From assembly GCA_942159475.1 (NCBI GenBank), contig OW804098.1, forward strand, positions 116,161,225-116,225,224: a stretch of 64,000 nucleotides of DNA. Direction: 5' to 3'. Position 1 is the first letter of the stretch; each line of letters opens with the position of its first letter. This document shows, in pieces, positions 1-11,123 of this stretch. The position numbers and the translations under genes are program-made. The notes below the pieces were generated by a model, which saw only the letters and a list, made by a program, of their open reading frames with translations, was not told the origin of the DNA and did not search any database. This DNA comes from Sthenelais limicola. Its lineage: Eukaryota; Annelida; Polychaeta; Phyllodocida; Sigalionidae.

Positions 1-206
1 TTATGCATTGCAACATGTTGCCTTTTGTGGTCTGAAACTAGGTCTTATTGATAAATGTTCATGGAAACTTGCTTATTTAGAGCGTGCACATTCAAGTAGG
101 GTGAATCATACATCTTACATCTTGTGTCAAGCAGAGCGACTCCAATAATTTACCTATGCTGAAAGCTGCATTCTCAGCTATTGTGAAAATAAATCTTACC
201 AAATTT
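1..206 (-). repeat. Copy of the gene-cluster upstream block
   Basis: This stretch matches the block found upstream of genes A, B and C (near 7970-8190, 10430-10660 and 30805-31020), with shared text such as gtggtctgaaactaggt. In the other copies the block lies between a start exon and the poly(A) signal of the next gene on the minus strand. It is therefore probably the 5' region of a further cluster member to the left of the window. A LINE insertion at 207 interrupts it, and the block resumes at 5231. Confidence 0.6.
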
Positions 207-800
207 TTTTTTGTCCAACATCGGATCTTTATTCATTAGAAACACATAGGTATACACAATTGGGAAAAAGAAGTATTGATAAAACTTGTAGTTGCCGGAT
301 TCCTTACAATTGTAACTGAAAGGATTTGGCTTATAACATTTGCGAAAAAATCAAATCAAGGTAAATCAAGTTCCAGATCATTTGAACCATATCTTTCTGA
401 AGGGTTTTCTTCATTTTGTATTTTTTTTCGTGGTTTTCAGTTTTCTTTTGACTCATAAAAAAACGTTTTACTCTACTCTGACCACACTACAGGTTTCTGA
501 GTTTACAATTGACGAAAAATATATATCCATTGTTTGAATTGCTTTTTGGCAGTGATATTGAATTCTGCAGCTATCTAATCTCTTTTTGAGTTCTGGAATA
601 AAATTATCATACTCGATGTGGTTTCCCCCGAAAAGTCTTTGTCAATGTATACAAGATTTACCAGTTAATATAATAAAATTTATTTGTCTAGTCTTGAAAC
701 CTTTGCCCCTTAGACCAAAAAGAATCTGTCTAGGGGTAAATGGTTGTCTTAGCATCATACTGAATCCTATTAAGTTGTTGATCCAATCTTTAATGTCGAT

Positions 801-3321
801 CTAAAATTCTTCCACCTTTCTATATTTTGTAAAGAAGTGGATTATATCATCGCGTATACCGCAGTAGTCGCATTCATTGTACAGTTTGATGGTTATGTTT
901 TTCCAAAATGTGTTACAACATATATTTCTATGTAATATTTTATATTGAAGGGCTTGTAGCCTCACATCATTTGTGATCTTATAGGTAACTAGAAAATGTG
1001 TTTCCATTCCTCCTCATTGTTGAGAGTGTCTTGTATGTTTAAAATCTCTGACCATTTGGCCAGCTTAGGTATGTCGATTTTTGTACTCTGAATAAACATA
1101 TTATTTAACACTTTTGCGTCTGTTTTCAGAACGTTGACTCTGTCTTCGCCAATTTTGATCATTACCTCCTCATTGACAACATCAAATTCTAGTGGATTGA
1201 TCATTCTTTTCCACTTTCTAGGGATGGCGTGCTGTACTTGCAGCCTATCGTAGAAATGAACATTAATACCGTATCTTTCCTCTAATTGTAGAGGCGACAT
1301 AAGTTTTATCATAGACATCTTTCACATGGATGATATTGGCGTTTATCCAATCGCTAAACTTTATAGTTTCCTTATTACATTTGATATGTTTATTTCGCCC
1401 TATTTTTTCTTTCTGAACCTCCGAAGAGGATTCGGGCCATATTTATAATAAACTTCGGCGCATACATCAAACATTTCTTGATAAAATTCATTATGTTTTT
1501 TTTTTGTTATTTCTTTCGATAAGAATATATCATTGATTGATTTGTTTTCAACTGTTCTTAGAACACTGGACCATTTGTCTTGTGGAGCTATAAGCGCTCT
1601 TTGTACCCACCTTAATCTATTAACTTTTATTATTTCGCCCAGGCCACCTCTATCAATGTTTTGGGTAAGCCATTTGGTGCCAATTTTGTGCGATCCTTCA
1701 TTCCAAATGAAGTCTAGCAAACTTTCTTCAAAGGTTTTAACAGCCTCATTGTCTATTTTAATACATGCTAAGACATATTGGATTCTGGACATAAGTAGTG
1801 TATTACATATAGTGATTTTTCCTTTAATTGATAAGTTTCTATTGCCCCATGCATTGGCTACCTCTATAATACCATCGGATAGGGACTAACAATTTTTCGC
1901 GAGGGTAAACTAAAATTATTCCTAGGATTTTTATTTCCTGTACCCACTGAATTTCTTTTATTTCTTCATTTGAACAGTTTATATTACCTATTTTCAAACC
2001 TTTGGTTTTCCGAATGTCCAGGTTCAAACCAGATACACTCGAAAAGTTCTGGATAGTCTCCAGGGCTTTTATTAAGGACTTTTAATTTTTAATGGTAAGG
2101 GTTATGTCTTCGGCGAATTGCACGATGGGTACCGATGGTAATCCCTTCAATTCATCATTTGATCTTATTTTTTCCGCCAGTTCTTCTACAACTAATGTAA
2201 ACAGGGTAGAGGAGAGGGGATCTCCCTGTTTCATGCCTCTATTAATCTCAAACCATGGTGAGGCTAGACCATTATTGCAAAAGCAGGCTTTGGAATTATT
2301 AATGATGTATTCACTAATATTATAAGAGCCACCATATGGTGTCGTCAATTCTCCTTACTGCGTCGCCTATATATATATATATCTGTTTTTACCGAAACCA
2401 TGTTGGCCTTGATTAATTAAATTTGGAAGAAAAGGGTTTAACCTATTGGCTATAGCTTTGGAAATAAGTTAGTAGTCTTTATTTAGTAATGTTATTGGTC
2501 TCCAGTTAGCGATGTATCTAGAGTCCACCCCTTTCTTGGGTATAACATTGACCAAACCCTTGGTTTAGTCTTTGGACATTTCGCCATTGTTAAAACATTC
2601 GTTTACATTCGTACAAGTGTACTTAAGGTAATACAAATCATTTTGTTGTCAGATAACTCACATACTTCAACCTGACGTTTTGTAACTTGATTTCTGATAC
2701 CGTTGTCTACAAAAATCTAATCTAATCTGGAAGAAGAGTTGCCTCTTCTCCTTGTATGCATAGGTTTTCCTTCATCTCTTGATTTACATAGGTTCTGCTA
2801 GATCTAACTCTTCTAACATTTTTATTTTTAAATTTTTCTGTCCAAATCAATGTTGAAGTCACCGAGCAATACAAGTATATCAAAATTGGAATCTTTGATA
2901 AAATCACTTAGACTGTTCAAAACCTTAATTTGGTCTTTAGGGTTACTATTTGTTGGCATGTAAGTATTGATAATCTGGAAAAATTTTGGTCCTTATATAA
3001 TGCGACCCTCAAGGTCTCTACCTTCTGTATAATTAGAATAGTTGACATCTTTAGTAAACAGTCTTGCCACGCCTCTGCTATTCGAGAGGCCGTGACTTAC
3101 ACAGATATAATACTTCCATTGAGCTTTCCAAATTCAAAACCTTCTTTAACACTATGGGTTTCTTGCAACTTGATAATACCTTTTCTAACTTTCTTGAGAT
3201 TGGTGAAGATTTACAATGTTGTTAAGTCTGTTAATGTTTAGGGATGTGAAGTTTATGTTGTCGTTTTTATTCATGGTGGAACGGATGCTCTTGTTCAAGG
3301 GAGTCTTATAATTATTATCCA
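801..3321 (-). pseudogene. LINE ORF2 remnant: endonuclease and reverse transcriptase
   Basis: The start MDNNYKTPLNKS follows the ORF1 stop after a very short gap. Frames are broken repeatedly, but landmarks stay in order. The APE-type endonuclease shows LQETHS (about 3150) and GDFNIDLD (about 2845). The reverse transcriptase shows GMKQGDPLSSTLF and then QFAEDITL (about 2250-2110), where the usual FADD core reads FAED. The C-terminal domain has HAIPRKWKRMI, typical of the L1/Tx1 group, then a Cys/His tail (CDYCGIRDDIIHFF) ending at 801. The altered catalytic motif and many stops mean it cannot be active. Confidence 0.8.
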
Positions 3322-3329
3322 TTGTGTGT

Positions 3330-4422
3330 CTAAACACTTTCCTTTGGTTGAAACATTTTTTCCACTTCATTCGTCTTGGTAAGGACTGATCTGAGGGCTT
3401 CCCAGGTCCTGCCTAGGAGGTTACCACCAGTGACCCATTTGTCCACTTTCAGGACTTTGGAGTGACTCAGTGTCATCCTGATTCCCCATACTTTGTTCTT
3501 TGAAGCCTCTCCTAATTGCTTTTCACCTGTGTTTTGCAGGTACTGCTTGATGACCTCATTTTGCTGAATATTCGCTCATAGTGCTTTAGTAAGGAGTTCT
3601 GGTCTCCTCTTCTTCCACGTTTCATTGGCTTCATCCCTTTTATACTCATTTAGGACCTGCTTGGCTTTAGCTGGATCCTTCTGCTTCATTACAAATTCGG
3701 CTTTGAGGGGGTCTTTTCCAATTATTGCCCTCCATTAGGCCAAGTACTGCTCAACGTGTTGGAACTGTTTCTTGTCTACAATGAAGGGGGACGGATAGTG
3801 GTTAGATAAAGGATTTTCTCTCATGAAAAAGACAAATGCGTATAAGGATTCTTTCTTTGAGAGAAAGCTCAACGTGAATTGTTGGTAAAGTTTCTAAGCG
3901 GTTGTGAGCGTAAGTGAGGTCGCCTATTTTGACGTTGCCATTGTTATTGAAGGCTTTCTAGATCCTGCTTTATATAGAGAGGTTTTATTCCATCTACTTT
4001 GTTTTGTTTTTTTAAGTCTCCAAGATGACTTTGATGGGGGCTTGGGCCCCTGTCCCCATATGGAAGACTTCTGTGATGCCTTCACTTTCAGCTCCCATAA
4101 TACCGCCGAACATATTGGTGACCATATTTCTTAGAGTGCCTTCTTGTTCATCTTCTGCTAGCTTGACGCCCTCTAGAATAAGCATGTGGGCATTTGCATC
4201 GACATCAGCTTGTATTTTTTCCTCAAGTTTGGCTTCTGGCCCTTAGATAAGAGCTTGGAATTCCTTATCGGATTTCATTACCGCCTTGTCTTTTAGGGTC
4301 TTAATTTCTGTGTCTTGTCTATTTGCTTTCTTTCTTATTACATTTATATCTTTGTCCCTTTTTATGTTGTCATCTCTTAGAGCTACATTTTCATTTTGCA
4401 GTACTTTCTGGGTTTTTTTCAT
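3330..4422 (-). pseudogene. LINE ORF1: coiled coil, RRM-like part, NADAR domain
   Basis: The chosen ATG at 4422 follows an in-frame TAA. The N-terminal 65 or so residues are very charged and coiled-coil-like (KVLQNENVALRDD). A segment resembling the LINE ORF1 RNA-binding fold follows (NMVTNMF, EVFHMGTG, APIKVILET at about 4180-4010). The C-terminal part, 3880-3385, is a clear NADAR/YbiA (DUF1768) domain: RENPLSNHYPSPF, HVEQYL, EASKNKVWGI and GGNLLGRTWEALR appear in family order. YbiA-like NADAR proteins are N-glycosidases acting on riboflavin-pathway intermediates or ADP-ribose-type substrates; what it does in a LINE is unknown. Two in-frame stops lie inside NADAR (after HVEQYLA and after LLTKAL), and at least one frameshift separates it from the ATG. 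ORF1 ends with TAG, and ORF2 starts 8 nt later. Confidence 0.75.
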
Positions 4423-5317
4423 TTTGTCCCTCCTTTTTGATCCCTTTCTTATTTATTTAGATGATTGCTTACACTTTTGTTGACGTTGGAAATGTTATTT
4501 CACTTTGTATGGTCAGTGATAAAGTTTACCAATCGGCTTGTGTTCCTGGGTGGAAGTTCGGTGTGGGCATGTGCAGCAAGTAAACTTCTGGGTAAAGCTT
4601 TTGCCACTGAATGGAAATGTTTTCAAATTTCACATTTTATGCATCAGTGTTTGTTTTTGTTTTTTGGCACCAACAGTTTGTTCTTTACAAACCTTTTTCA
4701 CAGAGTTCCTAATATTTTATATCCTTGTGTTTGGTTCTAATGGTTTTGCTCATTAGTGTCAGCCGTACCTATCCTCCAGAGAGTGTATCATGGCGGAAAG
4801 GTAGTTTTCCTATTTACCTAGTAATCCGAATAACTCATCAGAGTAGCTCCAGGCGTAACTGAGAAGGCCATTTTCCCAGGATGTGCAATAAAAATTTGTT
4901 TTGTTTAGATGGTGTTCCTAACACCTAAGTCCAGATTCTGGAGTAATGAAGGCTTTGTCAATGAGCTTGTCGATTCACCTGTGGGGCCCTGGAGAAGCCG
5001 GGAAAATGGCGTCTTACAACGCGTGTTGTTAGGCGAAAATGAAAAGTCTGACAGAGTCTTTTTCTTGGTGTAATTGGCAATCTGGAGTATTCCTATGTGT
5101 TCTTTGGAGATTTATAGATCTTTCAGAACTTTTTTCGGGCGCTTATCAATTGTAATCCTTGAATTGAGCTGAAAAAAAGGCTGAGCTTGCTGCTGGTAGT
5201 CTAGGCCGAATACCGGAACCGAAGTCCTCCTAAATCTTACCAAATTTATTGTTTGACCGATAGACTGAAGTTAACAATATGTTGCTGTTGTTATGTTTAT
5301 AATGTATTGTATTGATC

Positions 5318-5323
5318 TTTATT
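5318..5323 (-). terminator. Poly(A) signal of gene A
   Basis: AATAAA on the minus strand, about 620 nt past the gene A stop. The same signal in the same sequence context lies downstream of genes B (8255) and C (10715), which supports its use as the 3' end. Confidence 0.55.
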
Positions 5324-5940
5324 TCCACATCATATATCTATTGCTAACAATTTGTAGGAAAAGGAGATAATCTCTGCTGTAGCAGTTCTTCTGATTTATC
5401 CTTTGCTCTATTTCCATGACAGAATTTCAAGTAAAGTTGGCTGTAAAAAAACAGTGGTGCTGGGTGAAAAAATTGAAACCACCACAGAAATAATTTTGGT
5501 AATGTGGTAACATTTATGAAGTCCTGTAGCAAAAACATCAGTGTGAAATCTTCTAAAAGTTTTGGTCAAATGAATTTCAAATGGGCAGGAAAATTACAGA
5601 TAAGTAGAAAAAATAGTATATATAATATTTAACTTTTATTCAGTAACGTATACATAAGTGAATATGTTTCCGAATGGGATTGAACGTTCTACTAAGTAGA
5701 TCTATAAGTCTTGATCTATGTTAACAGATAATTCAGCATTAAATTATGCCATTCCTGTAATGTACATATTGCATGTTAAATAAATGTAATACCAACATAA
5801 GGATTTGTTAAAACAATGCTATTATTTGAATACAGTAATAATAATGAGTATTAGGTTTTGGCTATAGTGACAGATCCATTGCTGGCTATAATGACAGACC
5901 CATTAAACAGGAACTCAGGTGAAAGCTCAAGGGCACTATT

Positions 5941-7928
5941 TCAGGGAGGGAATGTCAAGACATAACGAAAAAATTCCACCATGTTGTCCTTTATCTGTTG
6001 TACTCCAACTAGTCTACCATGACCCAACTTCTCACTGTAGAGTTTCATATCCCAGGCAACCTGAACACCTGGCTGTAACTCTGACTTAGGGCTGTCTCCG
6101 GGTGTGTACACAATACATATCTCTTCCTCTCCTTCAGCAAACCTAAAAAACATCATTGAAATGAAAGTTTTTTGTTAAATATTTTATTTTACCTGGGTTT
6201 ACAATTCCCTTGGTAGGGTTTTTCAATTGGCCCAGGAATGGCACCAAAGTGTAATCAAATGACATTGTCACAATTAAGCCACTCGATATTGAGTGTAAGA
6301 ATGCTTAATGGTATTAGATGTGGAGTTCTATTGACTCCCTTACTTGAGTAAAATCAGTCTAGTTCTAATGAAACAGAATAAGACTGTCCAGGTAGCATTA
6401 AATATAGGCTTTAATTATAATATTTATATTCAAGCGAGTGTAGATAACAGCCATGTTTTTCATGGGATTTAAATGTTTCCATGTTGCCTATATTTCTTAG
6501 CCTTGGGGGCAGCTCATTCGATGCCTTGGCACATTTATAATAGACAGAACTCTCAGCAATTCATTTATTGGGCCTGATTTGCTTCAGAATTGGGGCTTAA
6601 GCTTCATTAAGTCTTTGCCTCTCCTGTGTAACTGTAGAGAGCTAGTTTCAGGAGGTTGATTGAAAATGATGCAGAGAGCTCTATTTTGGCATCTCTGCAG
6701 TTTAATTAGGTGGTTAGAATGTGTGTCATGAAACTACCACATCTCCATAATCAATGTAGGGAAGTGTTTTTGATTTGTAAATTTGTAGAGCTGTCTTTGG
6801 GTTTATGCATTGTCTAATTTTTTGCAGAAGATAGATTTTATGTGAGACTGTTTTCAAAGTATAGTTCCATATTGATACCCCAAAACAAGGGTGAATAATT
6901 AATAATGAGTTGAAGAAATATAGAATTCTATGCATTTGTTGGAGTAGATCTGGAATTAAAGCCAGCACTAAATGCTGCACCATATACCCACCCTCACTAA
7001 ACTACCACCTACCTACCTGCACCATATTGATCCCAAAATTCATACTGTTTTTGAAATTAAACATTGCTCTTACCTGAACAAACCATACAGTCCTAGTTGA
7101 CCTGCTGCAATAACTCCATGTGGCCCTCTCACATCTCTTCTTGGGACCACGCCCCAAGAAACCCAGCTTCCTTGAGAGTTTGGAACTGATCCATATTCAT
7201 AGAAAGTTGAAGCCACCAATCTGTAATCAGCTTCTGGGTTAGTCTGGTAGGAATAAATATCAAAGTCAGGAGTTGTATGAGGAGCAAAAGGGTCTTGTCT
7301 GAGTACACTCATGTCTAGGCCAAATGAAGCATAGAATTCAGTCATATTGCTGACATGTTCATCCAGGGTTCGACAGTTTCCCAACCTATCCCCTACAGTT
7401 TCTCTTGAGGCAGCAAGGAAGGTGGGTCCTTTGTCAATGAAGACAAATATCCTTGGATATGGAGCACTGGCCTGGCACTGTTCTTCATGTTCAGCATGTG
7501 ATGAGTTAACAAGAATGAAAGCCAATGTGGTGATGATGAAGCACCTTTAAATGAAAGTTTATCATTCAGATGTTGAAACTTGAAGATTGGTTTGACATTT
7601 TTGGGACCTTTTTTTTTTTAATTTTACACTTTCTTTCTGTAGTACGAAGGGAGATGAATACCACCATATTGATATACAACCTAGAACACCTACTAGAATA
7701 CTGTCATAACCTAGCATACTGGCATACAACCTAGAATACCTCCTAGAATATTGAAATCTAACTATAAAAATAGATATGTGTGCTAACAAATTGATAATAG
7801 GAATAATAATAGGACCAATAGTACCTTTTCATCATTAACTATACATTGAAGCTACACAACAACAATATCATTTAAGTAGTCTTTGGTTGATGTAATCACA
7901 GAGAACAACTTTCTTACCGCATCTTCAT
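5941..7928 (-). CDS. Gene A: secreted protein of an unrecognised paralogous family
   Basis: CDS joins exon 1 (7928-7918), exon 2 (7544-7074) and exon 3 (6142-5941): 684 nt, 227 residues. Exon 1 is ATGAAGATGCG followed by GTAAGA. Exon 2 follows an AG acceptor and ends CAG|GTAAGA; exon 3 follows TTTTTAG. Reading frame is kept across both joins. The product starts MKMRCFIITTLAFILV, a signal peptide ending near SSHA, so it should be secreted. There is no membrane segment. Landmarks shared with B, C and D are YPRIF, three cysteines (one near the mature N-terminus, one before RTLDEHV, one in EEEICIVY), DYRLVASTFYEYGSVPNSQ, GLYGLFR and a C-terminal TFPP. Compared with B and C, exon 3 has one extra residue (EFFRY). 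I do not recognise the family or its function. Confidence 0.85.
6375..6960 (-). mobile_element. 3' fragment of a CR1/jockey-type LINE in gene A intron 2
   Basis: The minus strand encodes a reverse transcriptase C-terminal segment with KIYLLQKIRQCINPKTALQ and LPYIDYGDVV, a signature after the RT palm in CR1/jockey-group elements. The same fragment sits in intron 2 of gene C (15535-16003 plus about 26059-26165) but not in the 139 bp intron 2 of gene B. It is truncated and dead. Genes A and C therefore share this insertion history. Confidence 0.7.
7670..7760. repeat. Small copy of the cctagaata minisatellite in gene A intron 1
   Basis: Short imperfect repeats of the form acaacctagaatacctcctag. 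Longer arrays of the same unit fill intron 1 of genes B and C. Confidence 0.7.
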
Positions 7929-8222
7929 CTCTAATCCAATCCTTGTCTCCTAAGCTGGTTCTTTCAGCCTATGCATTATGCTTTGCAACATATTGCCTGT
8001 TGTGGTCTGAAACTAGGTCACACTGGGAAATGTTCATGGGAACTCGCTCATTTAGAACGTGAGCATTCAAATAGGGTGAATCAATCATACATCTTGTGTC
8101 AAGCACAGAGACTCCAATAATTTACCTATGCTTGAAGCTGCATTCTGAGCTATTGTGAAAATAAATCTTACCAGATTTACTCGTTGCTTGACCAATAGAC
8201 TGAAGGTAACAATATGTTGCTG

Positions 8223-8230
8223 CTTTTATA
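8223..8230 (-). promoter_or_regulatory. TATA box of gene A
   Basis: The minus strand reads CATATAAAAGCAGC about 300 bp upstream of the gene A ATG. A GTAAGA donor about 50 bp further on (near 8170), and AG sites just before exon 1, suggest a non-coding first exon. The upstream block around it is conserved between cluster members. In B and C the equivalent site is weaker (TATAAC). Confidence 0.5.
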
Positions 8231-8254
8231 TGTTCATAATGTATTGTATTGATC

Positions 8255-8260
8255 TTTATT
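8255..8260 (-). terminator. Poly(A) signal of gene B
   Basis: AATAAA on the minus strand, about 520 nt beyond the gene B stop and only about 25 bp upstream of the gene A TATA box. The two genes are therefore almost back to back. Confidence 0.55.
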
Positions 8261-8781
8261 TCCACATCATATATCTATTGATATCTGTTTGTAGGACAAG
8301 GAGATAATCTTTGCTGTAGCAGTTCTTGTGACTTCTCCTTTGCTCTAATTCTATGAAAATATTCATAACAGAATTTCAAATCTAATTGGCTATAAAAAAA
8401 AACCACGCAGCCATGAGCGATAATAAGTGAAACCACCAACAGAAAGGATTTTGGAAATGTGGTGACATTTATGAAGTCCTTAACAAACACAAGTGTGAAA
8501 TCTTCAGTAAATTTTGGTCAAATGACTTTCAAATCAGCAGGAGAATAACAGAAAAGTAGAAAATCTTTAAGTTTTGATCTGTGTTAACAGATAATTCAGC
8601 ATCAAATTATACCATTGCTGTTATGTACATATTGCATACTAAATAGATATAGTACCAGTGTATGGATTTGTTAAAACATTGTCTAATATTATTACTAAGT
8701 TAAAGGTTCCTTAGACATGTTGCTAGCTATAATGATAGATCCAATAAACAAGATCTCAGGTGAAAGCTCCAGGGCACTATT

Positions 8782-10388
8782 TCAGGGAGGGAATGTTAGG
8801 ATGTAGCGAAAATCCACCATGTTGTCCTTTATCTGTTGTACTCCCACTAGTCTACCATGACCCAACTTGTCACTGTAGAGTTTCATATTGCCGACAATAG
8901 GTCCACCAGGCTGTAGTCCTGACTTAAGGCCATCTCCAGGCATGTATACAACACATATCTCTTCCTCTCCTTCAACAAACCTAAAAAACATCATGAAATT
9001 GAAAGTTCTATCCAAGTTCTATATATTGATATACTCCCAAATGAGCGTCAATAATAAATAATAACGGTTTTTGATTTCCCATTAGTGATGTAGACATTAT
9101 ATGGGATAGATTTCCCTTACCTGAACAAACCATACAGCCCTGCTTGACCTGCTGCAATAACTCCATGTGGCCCTCTGACATCTCTTCTTGGGACCAGGGC
9201 CCAAGAAACCCAACTTCCTTGAGAGTTTGGAACTGATCCATATTCATAGGAAGTTGAAGCCACCAATCTGTAATCAGTTTCTGGGTTAGTCTGGTAGGAA
9301 TAAATATCAAAGTCAGGAGTTGTATGAGGAGCAAAAGGGTCTTGTCTGAGTACACTCATGTCTAGGCCAAACGAAGCATAGAATTCAGTCATATTGCTGA
9401 CATGTTCATCCAGGGTTCGACAGTTTCCCAACCTATCCCCTACAGTTTCTCTTGAGGCAGGAAGGTAGATGGGTCCTTTGTCAATGAAGACAAATATCCT
9501 TGGATATGGAGCACTGGCCTGGCACTGTTCTTCATGTTCAGCATGTGATGAGGTAACAAGAATGAAAGCCAATGTGGTGATGATGAAGCACCTTTAAATA
9601 AAAGTTTATTATTATGTTCTCCAACTAAGGTTCTAATTTATTTAAGTTACTATATTCCTGTAATACAAATGGACAATGGATACCTCCTAGAATTTGACAT
9701 ACAACCTAGAATACCTCCTAGAATTTGACATACAGCCTTGAAAACCTCCTAGAATACTGGCATGCAACTTAGAATATTGACATACAACCTAAAATACCTC
9801 CTAGAATTTGACATACAGCCTAGAATACCTCCTAGAATACTGACATACATATTGAGTGTAAGAATGCTTCATGGATTGCCTCCACCTGTTGCAATATTAG
9901 ATTTGTTTGCCTCTGCTCTGGTCGATTTCTGCTTTCGGATGATTTTGGGAGAGCTACTGTCAAAACTAAAACTTCTGAAATACCTCCTAGAATTTGACAT
10001 AGAGCCTAGAATACCTTCTAGAATACTGGCATACAACCTAGCATATTGACATACAGCCTAGAATACCTCCTAGAGTACTGACATACAACTTAGAATACTC
10101 CTAGAATGCTGACATACAACTTCGAATTCCTGCTAGAACACTGACATACAACTTAGAATACTCTGGTTATAAATCTGGTTATAAAAAGGAACATGAAAAA
10201 TGAAATTATAAATTTAGGAAGAGTATATTACATAAAAAAATAAAACAATAAATGTAGCTATAGGAACTTTATGAATTCTCTCTAGATTGGCCAATCTATA
10301 TATTAAAGCTCATAACCATATTATTTAAGTAGCTTGTGGCTGCAGAACAACATAATCACAGCGAACATCTCTCTTACCTCATCTTCAT
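8782..10388 (-). CDS. Gene B: secreted protein, same family as gene A
   Basis: CDS joins exon 1 (10388-10378, ATGAAGATGAG|GTAAGA), exon 2 (9591-9121, ending CAG|GTAAGG) and exon 3 (8980-8782): 681 nt, 226 residues, in frame throughout. Signal peptide, three conserved cysteines and C-terminal TFPP are as in gene A. Exon 2 is very close to that of A and C; exon 3 is more diverged (FVEGEEEICVVYMPGDGLKS). Intron 2 is only 139 bp and lacks the LINE fragment seen in A and C. Intron 1 (9592-10377) is filled by the cctagaata minisatellite and carries a 99 bp remnant of an SGNH-type ORF1 element. Function is unknown; the complete splice structure argues that it is a live gene. Confidence 0.85.
9680..10160. 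repeat. cctagaatacctcctagaat minisatellite in gene B intron 1
   Basis: About a dozen imperfect units of roughly 30-40 bp built on tagaatacctcctagaat and gacatacaac. A 99 bp non-repeat island at 9874-9972 matches the 5' end of the ORF1 element at 30252-30350. Confidence 0.8.
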
Positions 10389-10429
10389 CTGTAAGCCCAT
10401 CCTTGTGTCATAAGCTGCTTCTTTGAGCC

Positions 10430-10720
10430 TATGCATTATGCTTTGCAACATATTGCCTGTTGTGGTCTGAAACTAGGTCACATTGGGAAATGTTTATGGG
10501 AACTTGCTCATTCAGAACGTGAGTCTTCAACTAGGTTGAATCAATTGTACATCTTGTGTCAAGCAGAGACACTTCAATAATTTACCTATGCTGAAAGCTG
10601 CATTTTCAGCTATTGTGAAAATAAATCTTACCAAAATATACTCATTGCTTGACCGATAGACTGAAGTTAACAATATATTGCTGTTGTTATATGTTGATGA
10701 TTATTGTATTGATCTTTATT
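10430..10720 (-). promoter_or_regulatory. Upstream block of gene B with gene C poly(A) signal
   Basis: A copy of the conserved cluster block. On the minus strand it runs from the gene C AATAAA (10715-10720), past a weak TATAAC (10686-10691) and a GTAAGA donor near 10632, towards gene B exon 1. It has the same layout as the gene A upstream block. Confidence 0.5.
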
Positions 10721-11123
10721 TCCACATCATTGCTAACTTTTTGTTGGAAAAGGAGATAATCTCTGCAACAGCAGTTTTTTTGACTTCTTCTTTGCTCTAT
10801 TTCTATGAGCAGCAGTGAGCGATAATACGTGAAACCACTATAGAAAGGATTTTGGTAATGTGGGGACATTCATGAAGTCCTGCAGCAAAAACAAGTGTGA
10901 AATCATTAGTAAATTTTGGCCAATGGCTTTCAAATGGGCAGGAAAATAACTGAAAAGTAGAAAGTTTGTAGGTTTTGATCTGTGTTAATTTTACGTCGAA
11001 ATATCATGTTAAAATAACTTAACGGATATATTGGGTATAAGGGATCCGCCAGGAAGACCTCAGTCGAGAGGCAGGCATCCTGTTCTGATGCGATGTAAAT
11101 TGAAATTTCGGAATAAAAATACG

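Larger units (their letters stand above)
207..5230 (-). mobile_element. 5.0 kb L1/Tx1-like LINE with 17 bp TSD
   Basis: A minus-strand non-LTR retrotransposon, flanked by the 17 bp direct repeat taaatcttaccaaattt at 190-206 and 5231-5247. A run of T, the poly(A) tail on the minus strand, directly follows the left repeat. Order on the minus strand: 5' leader (about 5230-4423), ORF1 (4422-3330), a 7 nt gap, ORF2 (3321 to about 801) and 3' UTR. The TSD and tail show target-primed insertion of a near-complete copy into the cluster's upstream block. Stops and frameshifts in both ORFs mean it is now dead. The RT and C-terminal text fit the L1/Tx1 group best. Confidence 0.85.
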
